Positions 51,155 through 59,811 of a stretch of 64,000 bases of DNA are shown piece by piece (position 1 is the first letter of the stretch; every line of letters begins with the position of its first letter). The position numbers were made by a program, and so were the translations under genes. The DNA comes from Aureibaculum sp. 2308TA14-22 (GTDB lineage Bacteria; Bacteroidota; Bacteroidia; Flavobacteriales; Flavobacteriaceae), in assembly GCF_040538665.1 (NCBI RefSeq), contig NZ_JBEWXT010000001.1:3126501-3190500 (forward strand), written 5' to 3'. The notes under the pieces are model-generated. The model was not told where the DNA came from. It did no database searches and saw nothing but the letters and a program-made list of their open reading frames with translations.

Positions 51155-51855
51155 TAAACTGCATTATTGTCGATGATGAACATATAGCCCGCGAAATTTT
51201 AGAGACGCATTTGCAAAAAATAGACTTCATTACTGTTTCCGGTTTGTGCAAAAATGCAGCTGAAGCCTTTAATGTTATAAGTTCAGAAAAAATAGACTTG
51301 GTTTTTTTGGACATTAATATGCCCGAAATTTCAGGTTTGGCATTTGCAAAATCAATCAATAAAAATATCAAAGTAATTTTTACCACAGCTTACCGTGAAT
51401 ATGCCATTGACGGATTCGACTTGCAAGCTGTTGACTATTTACTTAAACCTATTTCCTTTGAACGCTTACTACAAGCGGTTAATAAATTTACAAATGAAAA
51501 CGTTCAAATAGCATCGGAACCTATAACCGAAATTCCTGAAAAGAGTGATTTTATCTTTGTCCGTGCAGACAGAAAAATGGTAAAAATTAATTTTTCTGAA
51601 ATACTATATATTGAAAGTTTAAGTGATTATATCCAAATCCACTTTAAGGATAAAACCGTTACAACCCGAGAAACCATTAGCAACATTGAGGCAAAACTAC
51701 CGCAACAACAGTTTTTAAGGGTTCACCGCTCATTTATAGTTTCCATTGCTAAAATAGAATTGTTTACCAATGAGTTTGTAGAAATAAATAATAAAGCTAT
51801 CCCAATTAGTAGAACTTATAAAAATGATGTTTTAAAACAATTGGAAAATCTTTAA
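51151..51855 (+). CDS. LytTR family response regulator
   Basis: Cytoplasmic transcription regulator paired with the upstream kinase. The receiver domain has acidic pocket residues in CIIVDDEHIARE and the phosphorylation site D54 in VFLDINMPEISG. YLLKPISFERLLQAV ends the receiver. The LytTR DNA-binding domain occupies about 135-234, with FVRADRKMVKINFSEILYIESLSDYIQI and FLRVHRSFIVSIAKIE as signatures. Its targets are not visible. The divergent serine hydrolase operon is a plausible one by position. Confidence 0.94.
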   Translation: MINCIIVDDEHIAREILETHLQKIDFITVSGLCKNAAEAFNVISSEKIDLVFLDINMPEISGLAFAKSINKNIKVIFTTAYREYAIDGFDLQAVDYLLKPISFERLLQAVNKFTNENVQIASEPITEIPEKSDFIFVRADRKMVKINFSEILYIESLSDYIQIHFKDKTVTTRETISNIEAKLPQQQFLRVHRSFIVSIAKIELFTNEFVEINNKAIPISRTYKNDVLKQLENL

Positions 51856-51925
51856 GTTTACATTGAACATTGTAATTTAAAAGTATTCCTTTCACTTAGA
51901 AAATCGCATTCCAATACATTTACAA

Positions 51926-52843
51926 ATGCTTTTTTCAAAACTAAAAAACTCGGCGGTATTTATTGCGGTGCTGGGTATTGTGCTGTTTTCCGCCAAGGCC
52001 ATAATGGTTAAATTGGCGTATCGATACAATGTGAGCTCGTTACATTTATTATTGTTCCGTATGTTGTTTTCTTTGCCTTTTTATGTGCTGATTTTGTATT
52101 TTATAAAACCTTCGGCATCATATAATGTTAAAAAACAAGATTACATTTGGCTGATACTTTTTGGTTTTTTAGGCTATTATTTGGCAAGTTATTTCGACTT
52201 TTTAGGCTTGCAATACATCAAAGCGGGTTTGGAACGCATCATTCTTTTTGTGTATCCCACTTTGGTATTAATTATCGGTAGGATTTTCCTAAAAGAGAAA
52301 ATTTCCACAAAACAGATTATTGCCATTTTGATAACTTATTTTGGCGTAATCGTAACCTTCAGTGGCGAACTGCAATACAACGGTGACCACGTTTTGCTCG
52401 GCGGCTTCCTTATCTTTTTAAGTGCGTTGACGTATGCGAGCTACCTTGTGGGTAGTGGATGGCTGATTCCTAAATTTGGGGTGCTACGGTTTACCTCTTA
52501 CGCTATGATTGTCTCCTCAATTTGTGTGATAATCCATTATTTGATTGTTGATCGAACCAGTATTTTTGGTTATGCCTATCAAGTGTATCTTCTCGGGTTT
52601 CTAATGGCGGTTCTTTCTACATTAATTCCTTCATTTTTGGTGTCGTTAGCTATCAAGAAAATAGGAGCTTCCAACTTTTCTATTATTGGGAGTATTGGGC
52701 CAATTTCAACTATTGTTTTGGCATATATTTTTCTTGATGAAAGGTTAACACTCATACAATTATTGGGTGCGGTTATTGTCATTATCGGTATTACCCTTGT
52801 TACCTTGAATAAATCTAAAAAAAGAGCGAAAGTAAACGCTTAA
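51926..52843 (+). CDS. EamA/DMT superfamily membrane transporter
   Basis: Ten-helix inner-membrane permease built from two EamA repeats. The first repeat reads LFSAKAIMVKLAYRYNVSSLHLLLFRMLFSLPFYVL. The turn between repeats falls near residue 150, and the second repeat closes with GASNFSIIGSIGPISTIVLAYIFLDERLTLIQLLGAVIVIIGI, the typical late motif. At 305 residues it has normal length. Substrates of the family vary (metabolites, amino acids, nucleotide sugars) and cannot be read here. The mevalonate decarboxylase gene follows closely but has its own promoter. Confidence 0.88.
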   Translation: MLFSKLKNSAVFIAVLGIVLFSAKAIMVKLAYRYNVSSLHLLLFRMLFSLPFYVLILYFIKPSASYNVKKQDYIWLILFGFLGYYLASYFDFLGLQYIKAGLERIILFVYPTLVLIIGRIFLKEKISTKQIIAILITYFGVIVTFSGELQYNGDHVLLGGFLIFLSALTYASYLVGSGWLIPKFGVLRFTSYAMIVSSICVIIHYLIVDRTSIFGYAYQVYLLGFLMAVLSTLIPSFLVSLAIKKIGASNFSIIGSIGPISTIVLAYIFLDERLTLIQLLGAVIVIIGITLVTLNKSKKRAKVNA

Positions 52844-52847
52844 CTTT

Positions 52848-52855
52848 TATCTTTG
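52848..52855 (+). promoter_or_regulatory. TAnnTTTG promoter element of mvaD
   Basis: TATCTTTG ends on the first base of the GTG at 52855. If it is used, translation must begin downstream, most simply at the TTG at 52873. Confidence 0.5.
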
Positions 52856-52872
52856 TGCAAAATCTCAAAATT

Positions 52873-54018
52873 TTGGAACTTAACGACCTTATTTACGAGC
52901 CAACGAATTCAAAAATTTTAGAAGATGGCTCTTTCACTTGGAAAGCACCCAGTAATATTGCTTTGGTAAAATATTGGGGAAAACGTAAAGATCAAATTCC
53001 CGAAAATCCTTCTATTAGTTTTACGTTATCGAATTGCTTTACGGAAACTACGTTGGAGTTTAGAAAAAGTGAGAGTGTTGAGGAAGTTTTAGAACCAAAT
53101 GAAGATGATGAACTTTCTTCTAGAGTTAGAAGTAAAACTTTTAAAGTTGAGGTGTTTTTGGACGGCGAAAAAAAACCAGAATTTAAAGAGAAAATTCAAA
53201 TTTTTCTAAAAAGAACGATTAATCTTATTTCTTTTATTTCTGATTACGATTTAATAATCAAAACCCACAACTCTTTTCCTCACAGTAGCGGTATAGCTTC
53301 TTCTGCAAGTGGCATGTCGGCGTTGGCTTTGTGTATTATGAGCATGGAAAAGGCGTTAAATCCCGATTTATCGGATGAATTGTTTTGCAAAAAAGCCTCT
53401 TTTTTGGCCCGTTTAGGCTCTGGAAGTGCGGCCAGAAGCATAGAAGGCCCACTTGTGGTCTGGGGAGCACATGACAAAATCAATGACAGTTCAGATTTCT
53501 TTGGTGTAAAATTTTCTGAGCCTATCCACCAAAATTTCAAAAACTACCAAGACACCATTTTATTGGTGGACAAAGGCGAAAAACAAGTCTCCAGTACTGT
53601 TGGGCACAATTTAATGAACGGTCATCCTTTTGCCCAGCAACGTTTTGTTCAAGCCAATGAAAATATGATTAAAATTTCGGAAGCTCTTACATCTGGTGAT
53701 TTAAAATCCTTTATTAGTATTGTTGAAAGTGAAGCTCTTACACTTCATTCTATGATGATGACTAGCCATCCTTATTTTATCTTAATGAAACCTAATACAC
53801 TGCAAATCATCAATAAAATATGGGCTTATAGAAAAAGAACAAACTCAAACATTTGTTTCACACTAGATGCTGGTGCTAATGTTCACGTATTATTTCCTGA
53901 AAAGGAAAAAGAAACAGCTAACAAATTTATTGTGAGCGAATTACTTCCATTTTGTCAAAATAATCACTATATTAGCGACAGCGTCGGTCTTGGAGCAACG
54001 CAGATTGACGCCAAATAA
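52873..54018 (+). CDS. mvaD: Diphosphomevalonate decarboxylase
   Basis: Converts mevalonate 5-diphosphate to isopentenyl diphosphate with ATP. TWKAPSNIALVKYWGKRKDQIPENPSISFTLSNC near the N-terminus is the family signature. The ATP loop region reads SSGIASSASGMSALALCIMSME, and RLGSGSAARSIEGPLVVWGAH and MTSHPYFILMKPNTLQIINKIWAYRK complete the substrate site. The start is uncertain. A GTG at 52855 would add six residues but lies on a TAnnTTTG promoter, so I use the TTG at 52873. The bacterial mevalonate route is typical of Flavobacteria. Mevalonate kinase follows 0.8 kb downstream. Confidence 0.93.
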   Translation: MELNDLIYEPTNSKILEDGSFTWKAPSNIALVKYWGKRKDQIPENPSISFTLSNCFTETTLEFRKSESVEEVLEPNEDDELSSRVRSKTFKVEVFLDGEKKPEFKEKIQIFLKRTINLISFISDYDLIIKTHNSFPHSSGIASSASGMSALALCIMSMEKALNPDLSDELFCKKASFLARLGSGSAARSIEGPLVVWGAHDKINDSSDFFGVKFSEPIHQNFKNYQDTILLVDKGEKQVSSTVGHNLMNGHPFAQQRFVQANENMIKISEALTSGDLKSFISIVESEALTLHSMMMTSHPYFILMKPNTLQIINKIWAYRKRTNSNICFTLDAGANVHVLFPEKEKETANKFIVSELLPFCQNNHYISDSVGLGATQIDAK

Positions 54019-54085
54019 TTCAACCCTTTATGTCCGCTCCATTGATAAAATGATTATAAAGATAATGTAAGACATAATAAACCAA

Positions 54086-54172
54086 GACTAGAGAAACAGA
54101 ACCATACATACTATCGGTCAAAAAACCGAGTATGGAATTTTGTGGTCTTATTATTAATTAAAATCTCTAGTC
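54086..54172 (+). promoter_or_regulatory. Structured leader of the MORN-repeat gene
   Basis: GACTAGAGA (54086-54094) is complementary to TCTCTAGTC (54164-54172), the nine bases immediately before the ATG at 54173. Between them CATACT-CGGT (54107-54118) pairs with ACCG-AGTATG (54125-54134) across an A-rich loop. The fold would place the start codon next to a stem. The inner hairpin could also end transcripts coming from mvaD. Confidence 0.4.
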
Positions 54173-54745
54173 ATGAAAAACTTAACTACACTTAGTTGCC
54201 TCGTTGCAATACTCATTTCCAGCTCATTATTTGCCCAAAAAGATACGTTATGGTACGATGCCAATTGGGGAGAAACGGAACGTGCTCACGCTTCATATTA
54301 TAGACCTGCACCTGAAAAAAAAGATAACGGATATTGGTGGGAAGATTATTATATTGATGGTACCAAACAGATGGAAGCTTTATCTCTAAAAGAAAACGAA
54401 GAAATTTTTGATGGAAAAGTAACATGGTTTCACCCCAACGGTAAAGTGATGCAGACTGTGCATTATAAAAATAATGTTCCACACGGATTACGTAAAAATT
54501 ATTACCTCAGCGGCCCTCTAAAAAGCCAATATTCTTATACTGATGGTAAAGTCGATGGTGATTATGTAGCGTATCACGAAAATGCTCAAAAATCAGAAGA
54601 AGGTATTTACAAAAATGGCGACAGAATTGGTGCGTGGAAAGAATATCATAAGAATGGTAAGCTAAAAGCCGAAGGCAAATATAACAATGGAAAAAAAACA
54701 GGAACTTGGCAAGTTTATTATTATGATGGAATGGAAGAAAACTAA
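54173..54745 (+). CDS. Secreted MORN-repeat (YwqK-like) protein
   Basis: MKNLTTLSCLVAILISSSLFAQ is a signal peptide, so the protein is exported. The mature part is built of MORN-variant repeats, including TWFHPNGKVMQTVHYKNNVPHG, NYYLSGPLKSQYSYTDGKVDG, AYHENAQKSEEGIYKNGDRIG and EYHKNGKLKAEGKYNNGKKTG. Databases often label this repeat YwqK family antitoxin. There is no toxin gene here, so that name should not be taken as function. A structural or surface role is more likely. It lies between mvaD and mevalonate kinase with its own leader. Confidence 0.78.
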   Translation: MKNLTTLSCLVAILISSSLFAQKDTLWYDANWGETERAHASYYRPAPEKKDNGYWWEDYYIDGTKQMEALSLKENEEIFDGKVTWFHPNGKVMQTVHYKNNVPHGLRKNYYLSGPLKSQYSYTDGKVDGDYVAYHENAQKSEEGIYKNGDRIGAWKEYHKNGKLKAEGKYNNGKKTGTWQVYYYDGMEEN

Positions 54746-54808
54746 ATAATAAACCGTTAATAGCAGCGTTTTAGCCTAATACACATACATAATTTGATAA
54801 GATTATAG

Positions 54809-54816
54809 TATATTTG
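54809..54816 (+). promoter_or_regulatory. TAnnTTTG promoter element of the mevalonate kinase gene
   Basis: TATATTTG lies 33 bases before the ATG at 54849. Confidence 0.55.
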
Positions 54817-54848
54817 CATTAAACTGCTACGTTAATAAACCAAAATTA

Positions 54849-55775
54849 ATGAAAGGACCTCTGTTTTATGCTAAGATTTTGCTCTTTGGTGAGTATGGAA
54901 TTATAAAAGATTCAAAAGGCTTAGCTATACCTTATAATTCGTTTCAAGGAGCTTTAAAATCATCAAATGAATTAACGGATACTGCGAAAAATTCTAATGA
55001 AAATTTATTCAAATTCTATCAATACTTAACTAATATTGACAAGAGTATTGTACATTTTAGATTAGATGAGCTTAAACGCGATATCGAAAACGGTATGTAT
55101 TTCGATTCTAGTATTCCGCAAGGATACGGTGTAGGAAGTTCTGGTGCATTGGTAGCAGCTATTTACGATAAGTACGCCGATGATAAAATTACTGTACTAG
55201 AAAATTTAACCAGAGACAAGTTATTAAAATTGAAAGGTATATTTTCATTGATGGAATCTTTCTTTCATGGTAAAAGTTCAGGTTTAGATCCTTTGAATAG
55301 TTATTTGAGTTTGCCAATTCTTATAAATTCCAAAGACAATTTAGAGCCCACTGGCATTCCATCACAAAAAGAAGGTAAAGGAGCGGTGTTTTTATTAGAT
55401 TCTGAACAAATGGGTGAAACCGAACCAATGGTTAGCCTTTTTATGAACAAGATGAAAAATGAAGGTTTTAGAAGAATGATTAATGAAGATTTTGCCAAAT
55501 ATACTGATGCCTGTATTGATGATTTTTTACGCGGTAATGCAAAATCTCTTTTTGGTAATGTTAAGCAACTTTCTAAGGTTGTATTGGCAAATTTTAAACC
55601 AATGATTCCCAAGGCTTTTCACAACCTTTGGCAGCAAGGCATAGATACCAATGCTTACTACCTGAAATTATGCGGATCCGGTGGGGGTGGTTATATCTTA
55701 GGTTTTACCAAAGACTACGCTAAAGCTCAAGAAATATTAAAAAATTATAAATTAGAATTGGTTTACAGATTTTAA
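54849..55775 (+). CDS. Mevalonate kinase (GHMP family)
   Basis: Phosphorylates mevalonate at the entry of the lower mevalonate pathway. It opens with GPLFYAKILLFGEYGIIKDSKGLAIP. The ATP loop is SIPQGYGVGSSGALVAAIY (88-106), ESFFHGKSSGLDPLNSYLSLPI near residue 137 is the SSGxD motif with the catalytic aspartate, and LCGSGGGGYILGFT near residue 276 is the GHMP C-terminal glycine loop. It is followed 9 bases later by a UbiA prenyltransferase gene, so precursor supply and prenyl use share one operon. Confidence 0.88.
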   Translation: MKGPLFYAKILLFGEYGIIKDSKGLAIPYNSFQGALKSSNELTDTAKNSNENLFKFYQYLTNIDKSIVHFRLDELKRDIENGMYFDSSIPQGYGVGSSGALVAAIYDKYADDKITVLENLTRDKLLKLKGIFSLMESFFHGKSSGLDPLNSYLSLPILINSKDNLEPTGIPSQKEGKGAVFLLDSEQMGETEPMVSLFMNKMKNEGFRRMINEDFAKYTDACIDDFLRGNAKSLFGNVKQLSKVVLANFKPMIPKAFHNLWQQGIDTNAYYLKLCGSGGGGYILGFTKDYAKAQEILKNYKLELVYRF

Positions 55776-55784
55776 TTATGGCTT

Positions 55785-56723
55785 ATGGACTTACTTAAAG
55801 CCGCAGAAGAAAACACTCCAAAGAAACCAAAAAAATATCCTTTTTACTATAAATTTTTCAGCCTACTTTCCGTAGTTAGGGGTTATAATATTGTAATTAT
55901 TGTAATAGCACAATATTTGGCTTCTATATTTATTTTTGCCCCTGAAAAATCATTGCGTGGTGTTTTACTCGATCTTGATTTGTATTTAATTGTTTTAGCC
56001 ACAATATGTGTAATTGCCTCTGGGTACATTATCAATAATTTTTACGATGTAGATAAAGACAAAATAAACAAGCCTCAAAAGACAAAACTGGACAGCATCG
56101 TAACACAACAAACTAAGCTTTATATTTATTTTACACTAAATTTTTTAGGTTTTGTTTTTGCATTTTTTGTATCGTGGAAAGCCGCCCTGTTTTTTGCTGT
56201 TTATATTTTCTTAATCTGGCTGTATTCGCACAAATTAAGGCATTATCCATTAGTGAAATTATTTTCCGCAGCTACTTTAGCTTTGTTGCCATTTTTTGTA
56301 ATTTTTGTCTATTACAGAAACTTCTCAACTGTAATTTTTACTCATGCTTGTTTTTTGTTTTTTATTTTATTGATTAGAGAACTGATTAAAGATTTAGAAT
56401 CTTTACAAGGAGATATTGTTTCAAATTACCTTACTTTACCTATTAAATATGGCGAACGATTTACCAAAATGTTAATTACATTAATTGTATTTTTAACAAT
56501 ACCGCCTATTTATTTTTTGTTACGATATCCTGAAATTGGGTTGATGCGATACTATTTCTATTTTTCAGGATTAGTATTGCTTATTTTTCTTATTTTGCTT
56601 TGGCAATCAAACAGTAAAAAAAACTATATGTTGCTGCACACAATACTTAAATTATTGATTATTGCCGGTGTGTTCAGTTTGGCATTTATAGATACTTCTG
56701 TGATATTAAAAAAATTATTATGA
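55785..56723 (+). CDS. UbiA family prenyltransferase, geranylgeranylglycerol-phosphate geranylgeranyltransferase-like
   Basis: Integral membrane prenyltransferase with about eight helices. The first aspartate motif is IINNFYDVDKDKINKP (82-97), a variant of NDxxDxxxD beginning with NN. The second is IRELIKDLESLQGD near residue 203. It resembles the archaeal-type group that alkylates glycerol phosphate derivatives, which Bacteroidetes also encode. The exact acceptor is uncertain, and a quinone or haem precursor remains possible. It is co-transcribed with mevalonate kinase and overlaps the nitrilase gene by four bases. Confidence 0.83.
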   Translation: MDLLKAAEENTPKKPKKYPFYYKFFSLLSVVRGYNIVIIVIAQYLASIFIFAPEKSLRGVLLDLDLYLIVLATICVIASGYIINNFYDVDKDKINKPQKTKLDSIVTQQTKLYIYFTLNFLGFVFAFFVSWKAALFFAVYIFLIWLYSHKLRHYPLVKLFSAATLALLPFFVIFVYYRNFSTVIFTHACFLFFILLIRELIKDLESLQGDIVSNYLTLPIKYGERFTKMLITLIVFLTIPPIYFLLRYPEIGLMRYYFYFSGLVLLIFLILLWQSNSKKNYMLLHTILKLLIIAGVFSLAFIDTSVILKKLL

Positions 56724-57673
56724 GTTCGCATTTATTAAAAGTCGGTTTGGCACAAATTGCACCTTTATGGTTAGATAAAGAAAAAACTATTGAAAAAATA
56801 GTTGCTACCGTAAAAGATGCAGCCAAAGAGAAAAGTGAATTGGTTGTTTTTGGAGAAGCTTTATTACCTGGCTATCCCTTTTGGTTGGCATTGACTGGTG
56901 GTGCAGAGTGGAATACAAAAATAAACAAAGAGCTTCATGCTCACTACGCAAACAATGCAATTCAAATAGAAGCTGGTGAACTCGATAACATTTGCCAATT
57001 GGCTAAAGTAAATAAGATAGCAATCTATTTAGGTATCATTGAACGGGCAAAAAATAGGGGTGGGCACAGCTTATATTGTTCTCTAGTATATATCAATCAA
57101 CAAGGAAAAATACAATCGGTACATAGAAAGTTACAGCCTACTTACGACGAGCGTTTAACATGGGCTCCTGGCGATGGTAATGGATTGCAAGTGCATCCGC
57201 TTAAAAAATTTACCGTTGGCGGGTTAAATTGTTGGGAAAATTGGATGCCTTTACCCAGAACGGCATTGTACGGAATGGGAGAAGACTTACATATTGCGGT
57301 TTGGCCCGGAAGCGATCATAACACCAAAGACATTACTCGGTTTATAGCAAGGGAGTCACGCTCTTATGTTATTTCGGTATCAAGTTTAATGACAAAAAAC
57401 AACTTCCCTAAAAACACACCGCATTTAGATAAAATATTAAAAAAAGCACCTGAAACATTGGCCAATGGAGGTTCGTGTATTGCTGGACCGGACGGGGAAT
57501 GGTTATTAGAACCTGTACTGCATAAAGAGGGGTTATTAGTTGAAACGTTAGATTTTAACCGTGTACTGGAAGAACGTCAAAATTTTGATCCCGTAGGGCA
57601 TTATTCTAGACCCGATGTTACCAAGCTTATTGTAAACAGAGAACGGCAGCAAATAATTGATATTAAAGATTAG
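56720..57673 (+). CDS. Nitrilase / carbon-nitrogen hydrolase family protein
   Basis: Cytoplasmic C-N hydrolase of the aliphatic or aromatic nitrilase branch. The catalytic triad is in place: E46 in VVFGEALLPGYPFWLA, K137 in SVHRKLQPTYDERLTWAPGDG and C171 in VGGLNCWENWMPLPR. The CWEN following the nucleophile is the true-nitrilase pattern, while amidases differ. A tail of normal length ends in HYSRPDVTKLIVNR, the usual last conserved block. The substrate nitrile is not readable. It shares the operon of mevalonate kinase and the prenyltransferase, with no obvious pathway link. Confidence 0.92.
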   Translation: MSSHLLKVGLAQIAPLWLDKEKTIEKIVATVKDAAKEKSELVVFGEALLPGYPFWLALTGGAEWNTKINKELHAHYANNAIQIEAGELDNICQLAKVNKIAIYLGIIERAKNRGGHSLYCSLVYINQQGKIQSVHRKLQPTYDERLTWAPGDGNGLQVHPLKKFTVGGLNCWENWMPLPRTALYGMGEDLHIAVWPGSDHNTKDITRFIARESRSYVISVSSLMTKNNFPKNTPHLDKILKKAPETLANGGSCIAGPDGEWLLEPVLHKEGLLVETLDFNRVLEERQNFDPVGHYSRPDVTKLIVNRERQQIIDIKD

Positions 57674-57693
57674 TTTAACTTCATTAAAAGCAT

Positions 57694-57701
57694 TAATTTT
57701 G
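57694..57701 (+). promoter_or_regulatory. TAnnTTTG promoter element of the pseudouridine synthase gene
   Basis: TAATTTTG lies 45 bases before the ATG at 57746 and 21 bases after the nitrilase stop. Confidence 0.5.
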
Positions 57702-57745
57702 CCACATAAACTCTTCATATAATAGGGGTTTTAAATTCATAAAAA

Positions 57746-58636
57746 ATGGCAAAACAAAACTCGTCGAGAGGACGACACGCCAAAGCGTCTTCTTCAGATT
57801 CAAAAAAGAAATCTACAACAGTCAAAAAATCATTTGACAAAAGCAAAAAATTTGGAGGTAAAAGTAAACCAAACCCTTATAGAAAGGATATCCGAAAAGA
57901 TACTCCTAAACAACGTTTGGAAGAGCCTACTGAAATCAGATTAAACAAATACATTTCCAACTCTGGAATCTGCTCGCGTAGAGAGGCTGATGTATTTATT
58001 AAAGCGGGTAGTGCAACCGTTAACGGAAAAGTAATTACCGAAATGGGCTACAAAGTAAAACCAACTGACGATGTTCGTTTTGACGGTGCACTTATAAACC
58101 CTGAAGCAAAACGCTATGTTTTACTGAATAAACCTAAGAATTATATTACCACAATGGATGATGAACGTGGCAGGAAAACGGTTATGGAATTGGTAGGCAG
58201 AGCAACGAAAGAACGTATCTATCCCGTAGGTAGGCTAGATAGAAACACTACTGGTTTATTGCTGTTTACCAATGATGGCGAAATGGCAAAAAAACTAACA
58301 CACCCCAAGCACAATGTAAAAAAATTATACCATGCTTCTTTAGATAAAAAATTAGCATTGAGCGATTTACAAAAAATATCTGAAAATTTTGTACTAGAAG
58401 GTAAAATGGTTTTTGTGGATGCTATTTCGTATATAGATAATCAGCCCAAAACGGAAGTTGGTATAGAAATCCACTCAGGTAGAAACCGAATTGTGAGAAA
58501 AATATTTGAACATTTTGATTATAAAGTAATCAAATTAGACCGTGTTATTTTTGCAGGAATGACCAAGAAAAATCTACCTAGAGGACATTGGAGACACTTA
58601 ACACAACAAGAAGTAAATAATTTAAAGATAATATAA
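57746..58636 (+). CDS. rluB: 23S rRNA pseudouridine synthase, RluB/RsuA family
   Basis: Isomerises a specific uridine in rRNA. Residues 1-62 are a basic low-complexity tail (KKKSTTVKKSFDKSKKFGGKSK) that probably binds RNA. Residues 63-110 form an S4 domain (IRLNKYISNSGICSRREADVFIKAGSATVNG). The catalytic domain contains RIYPVGRLDRNTTGLLLFTNDG with the nucleophile D165, and EIHSGRNRIVRKIFEHFDYKVIKLDRV. RluB, RluF, RluE and RsuA cannot be separated with certainty by eye. The S4 domain and length favour RluB. Confidence 0.9.
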   Translation: MAKQNSSRGRHAKASSSDSKKKSTTVKKSFDKSKKFGGKSKPNPYRKDIRKDTPKQRLEEPTEIRLNKYISNSGICSRREADVFIKAGSATVNGKVITEMGYKVKPTDDVRFDGALINPEAKRYVLLNKPKNYITTMDDERGRKTVMELVGRATKERIYPVGRLDRNTTGLLLFTNDGEMAKKLTHPKHNVKKLYHASLDKKLALSDLQKISENFVLEGKMVFVDAISYIDNQPKTEVGIEIHSGRNRIVRKIFEHFDYKVIKLDRVIFAGMTKKNLPRGHWRHLTQQEVNNLKII

Positions 58637-58701
58637 TTAGCAGAAACTATTCCCTTCACAAAGGGAAGGGTTAAGGATGGGAATTTATTAAAAATCACTA
58701 A
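58637..58701. repeat. Short palindromic intergenic repeat before lpxB
   Basis: The piece TTCCCTTCACAAAGGGAAGGG near 58650-58670 is a compact hairpin, followed by TTAAGGATGGGAA. Similar short CCCTT/AAGGG units are scattered between genes in flavobacterial genomes. It fills nearly the whole interval between the pseudouridine synthase stop and the GTG of lpxB. Confidence 0.4.
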
Positions 58702-59811
58702 GTGAAATATTATATCCTTGTCGGCGAAGCCTCTGGCGATCTACACGCTTCAAACCTAATGAAAGCATTGCAAAAAAAAGATGCCAATGCAGAATTTAGG
58801 TTTTGGGGTGGCGACTTGATGGAATCCGTTGGCGGGACATTGGTAAAGCATTACAAAGAAAGGGCTTTTATGGGTTTTGCGGAAGTACTGATGAATCTTC
58901 GTAAAATTTTAGGGCTGATTTCTTTCTGTAAAAAAGATATTGCGGAATACCAACCTGACCATATTATTTTTGTGGACAATTCCGGATTTAACCTACGTAT
59001 TGCTAAATGGGCAAAAAAAGAAGGTTTTAGAACTAACTATTATATCTCACCACAAGTTTGGGCATCACGAGCAAGTCGTGTTGAAGCGATAAAACGTGAT
59101 ATTGATGCCATGTACGTTATTTTACCTTTTGAAGAAACTTTTTACAAAACATACAATTATAAAGTACATTTTATAGGCCATCCACTTATTGATGCCATTG
59201 CGGACAGAACTCAAGTTCGCGAAAAGGAATTTAGAAAAGCACATAATATAGGTGAGAAACCAATTATAGCCCTGTTGCCTGGAAGTCGGAAACAAGAAAT
59301 TACAAAAATGTTATCGGTAATGTTGAGTATGGTGGATAGGTTCAAAGATTATCAATTTGTTATTGCGGGTGCACCAAGTCAGGATTATGAGTTCTATAAG
59401 TCGTTTATCAAAGATTCCAATGTGCAATTTATACCCAATAAAACTTATGATTTACTTTCACTTTCGTATGCCGCATTGGTAACTTCTGGTACCGCAACGT
59501 TGGAAGCCGCCCTGTTTAAAGTACCGCAGGTAGTGTGCTATAAAGCTAGTAATATCTCCTATCAAATTGCAAAGCGAATTATTACGTTAAAATTTATTTC
59601 GCTTGTGAATTTAATTATGGATTGCGAAGTGGTTACAGAACTTATCCAGTACGATTTTAACACTAAAAACCTAGAAAAAGAACTGACTAAAATTCTAGAC
59701 ACCAAATACCGCGAACAACTCTTTTTAGACTATTTTGAATTGGAGAAAAAACTGGGTGGTAAAGGGGCGAGTGAAAAAGCTGCAGAGTTGATTTATAACT
59801 CTAAATCTTAG
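58702..59811 (+). CDS. lpxB: Lipid-A-disaccharide synthase
   Basis: Condenses UDP-2,3-diacylglucosamine with lipid X in lipid A synthesis at the inner membrane. It begins KYYILVGEASGDLHASNLMKAL, the family opening. FRFWGGDLMESVGG, GFAEVLMNLRKILGL, YYISPQVWASRASRVEAIKRDIDAMYVILPFEE and GHPLIDAI follow. LLPGSRKQEITKMLSVML is the UDP-binding region and SGTATLEAALFKVPQVVCYK the late motif. At 369 residues it has normal length. The start is GTG. Its 3' end overlaps the convergent MATE gene by 11 bases. Confidence 0.96.
   Translation: MKYYILVGEASGDLHASNLMKALQKKDANAEFRFWGGDLMESVGGTLVKHYKERAFMGFAEVLMNLRKILGLISFCKKDIAEYQPDHIIFVDNSGFNLRIAKWAKKEGFRTNYYISPQVWASRASRVEAIKRDIDAMYVILPFEETFYKTYNYKVHFIGHPLIDAIADRTQVREKEFRKAHNIGEKPIIALLPGSRKQEITKMLSVMLSMVDRFKDYQFVIAGAPSQDYEFYKSFIKDSNVQFIPNKTYDLLSLSYAALVTSGTATLEAALFKVPQVVCYKASNISYQIAKRIITLKFISLVNLIMDCEVVTELIQYDFNTKNLEKELTKILDTKYREQLFLDYFELEKKLGGKGASEKAAELIYNSKS

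Noticed and set aside
54173-54745. YwqK-type antitoxin of a toxin-antitoxin pair
   Set aside because: No toxin gene is adjacent and the protein is exported. The label comes only from the MORN-variant repeat.
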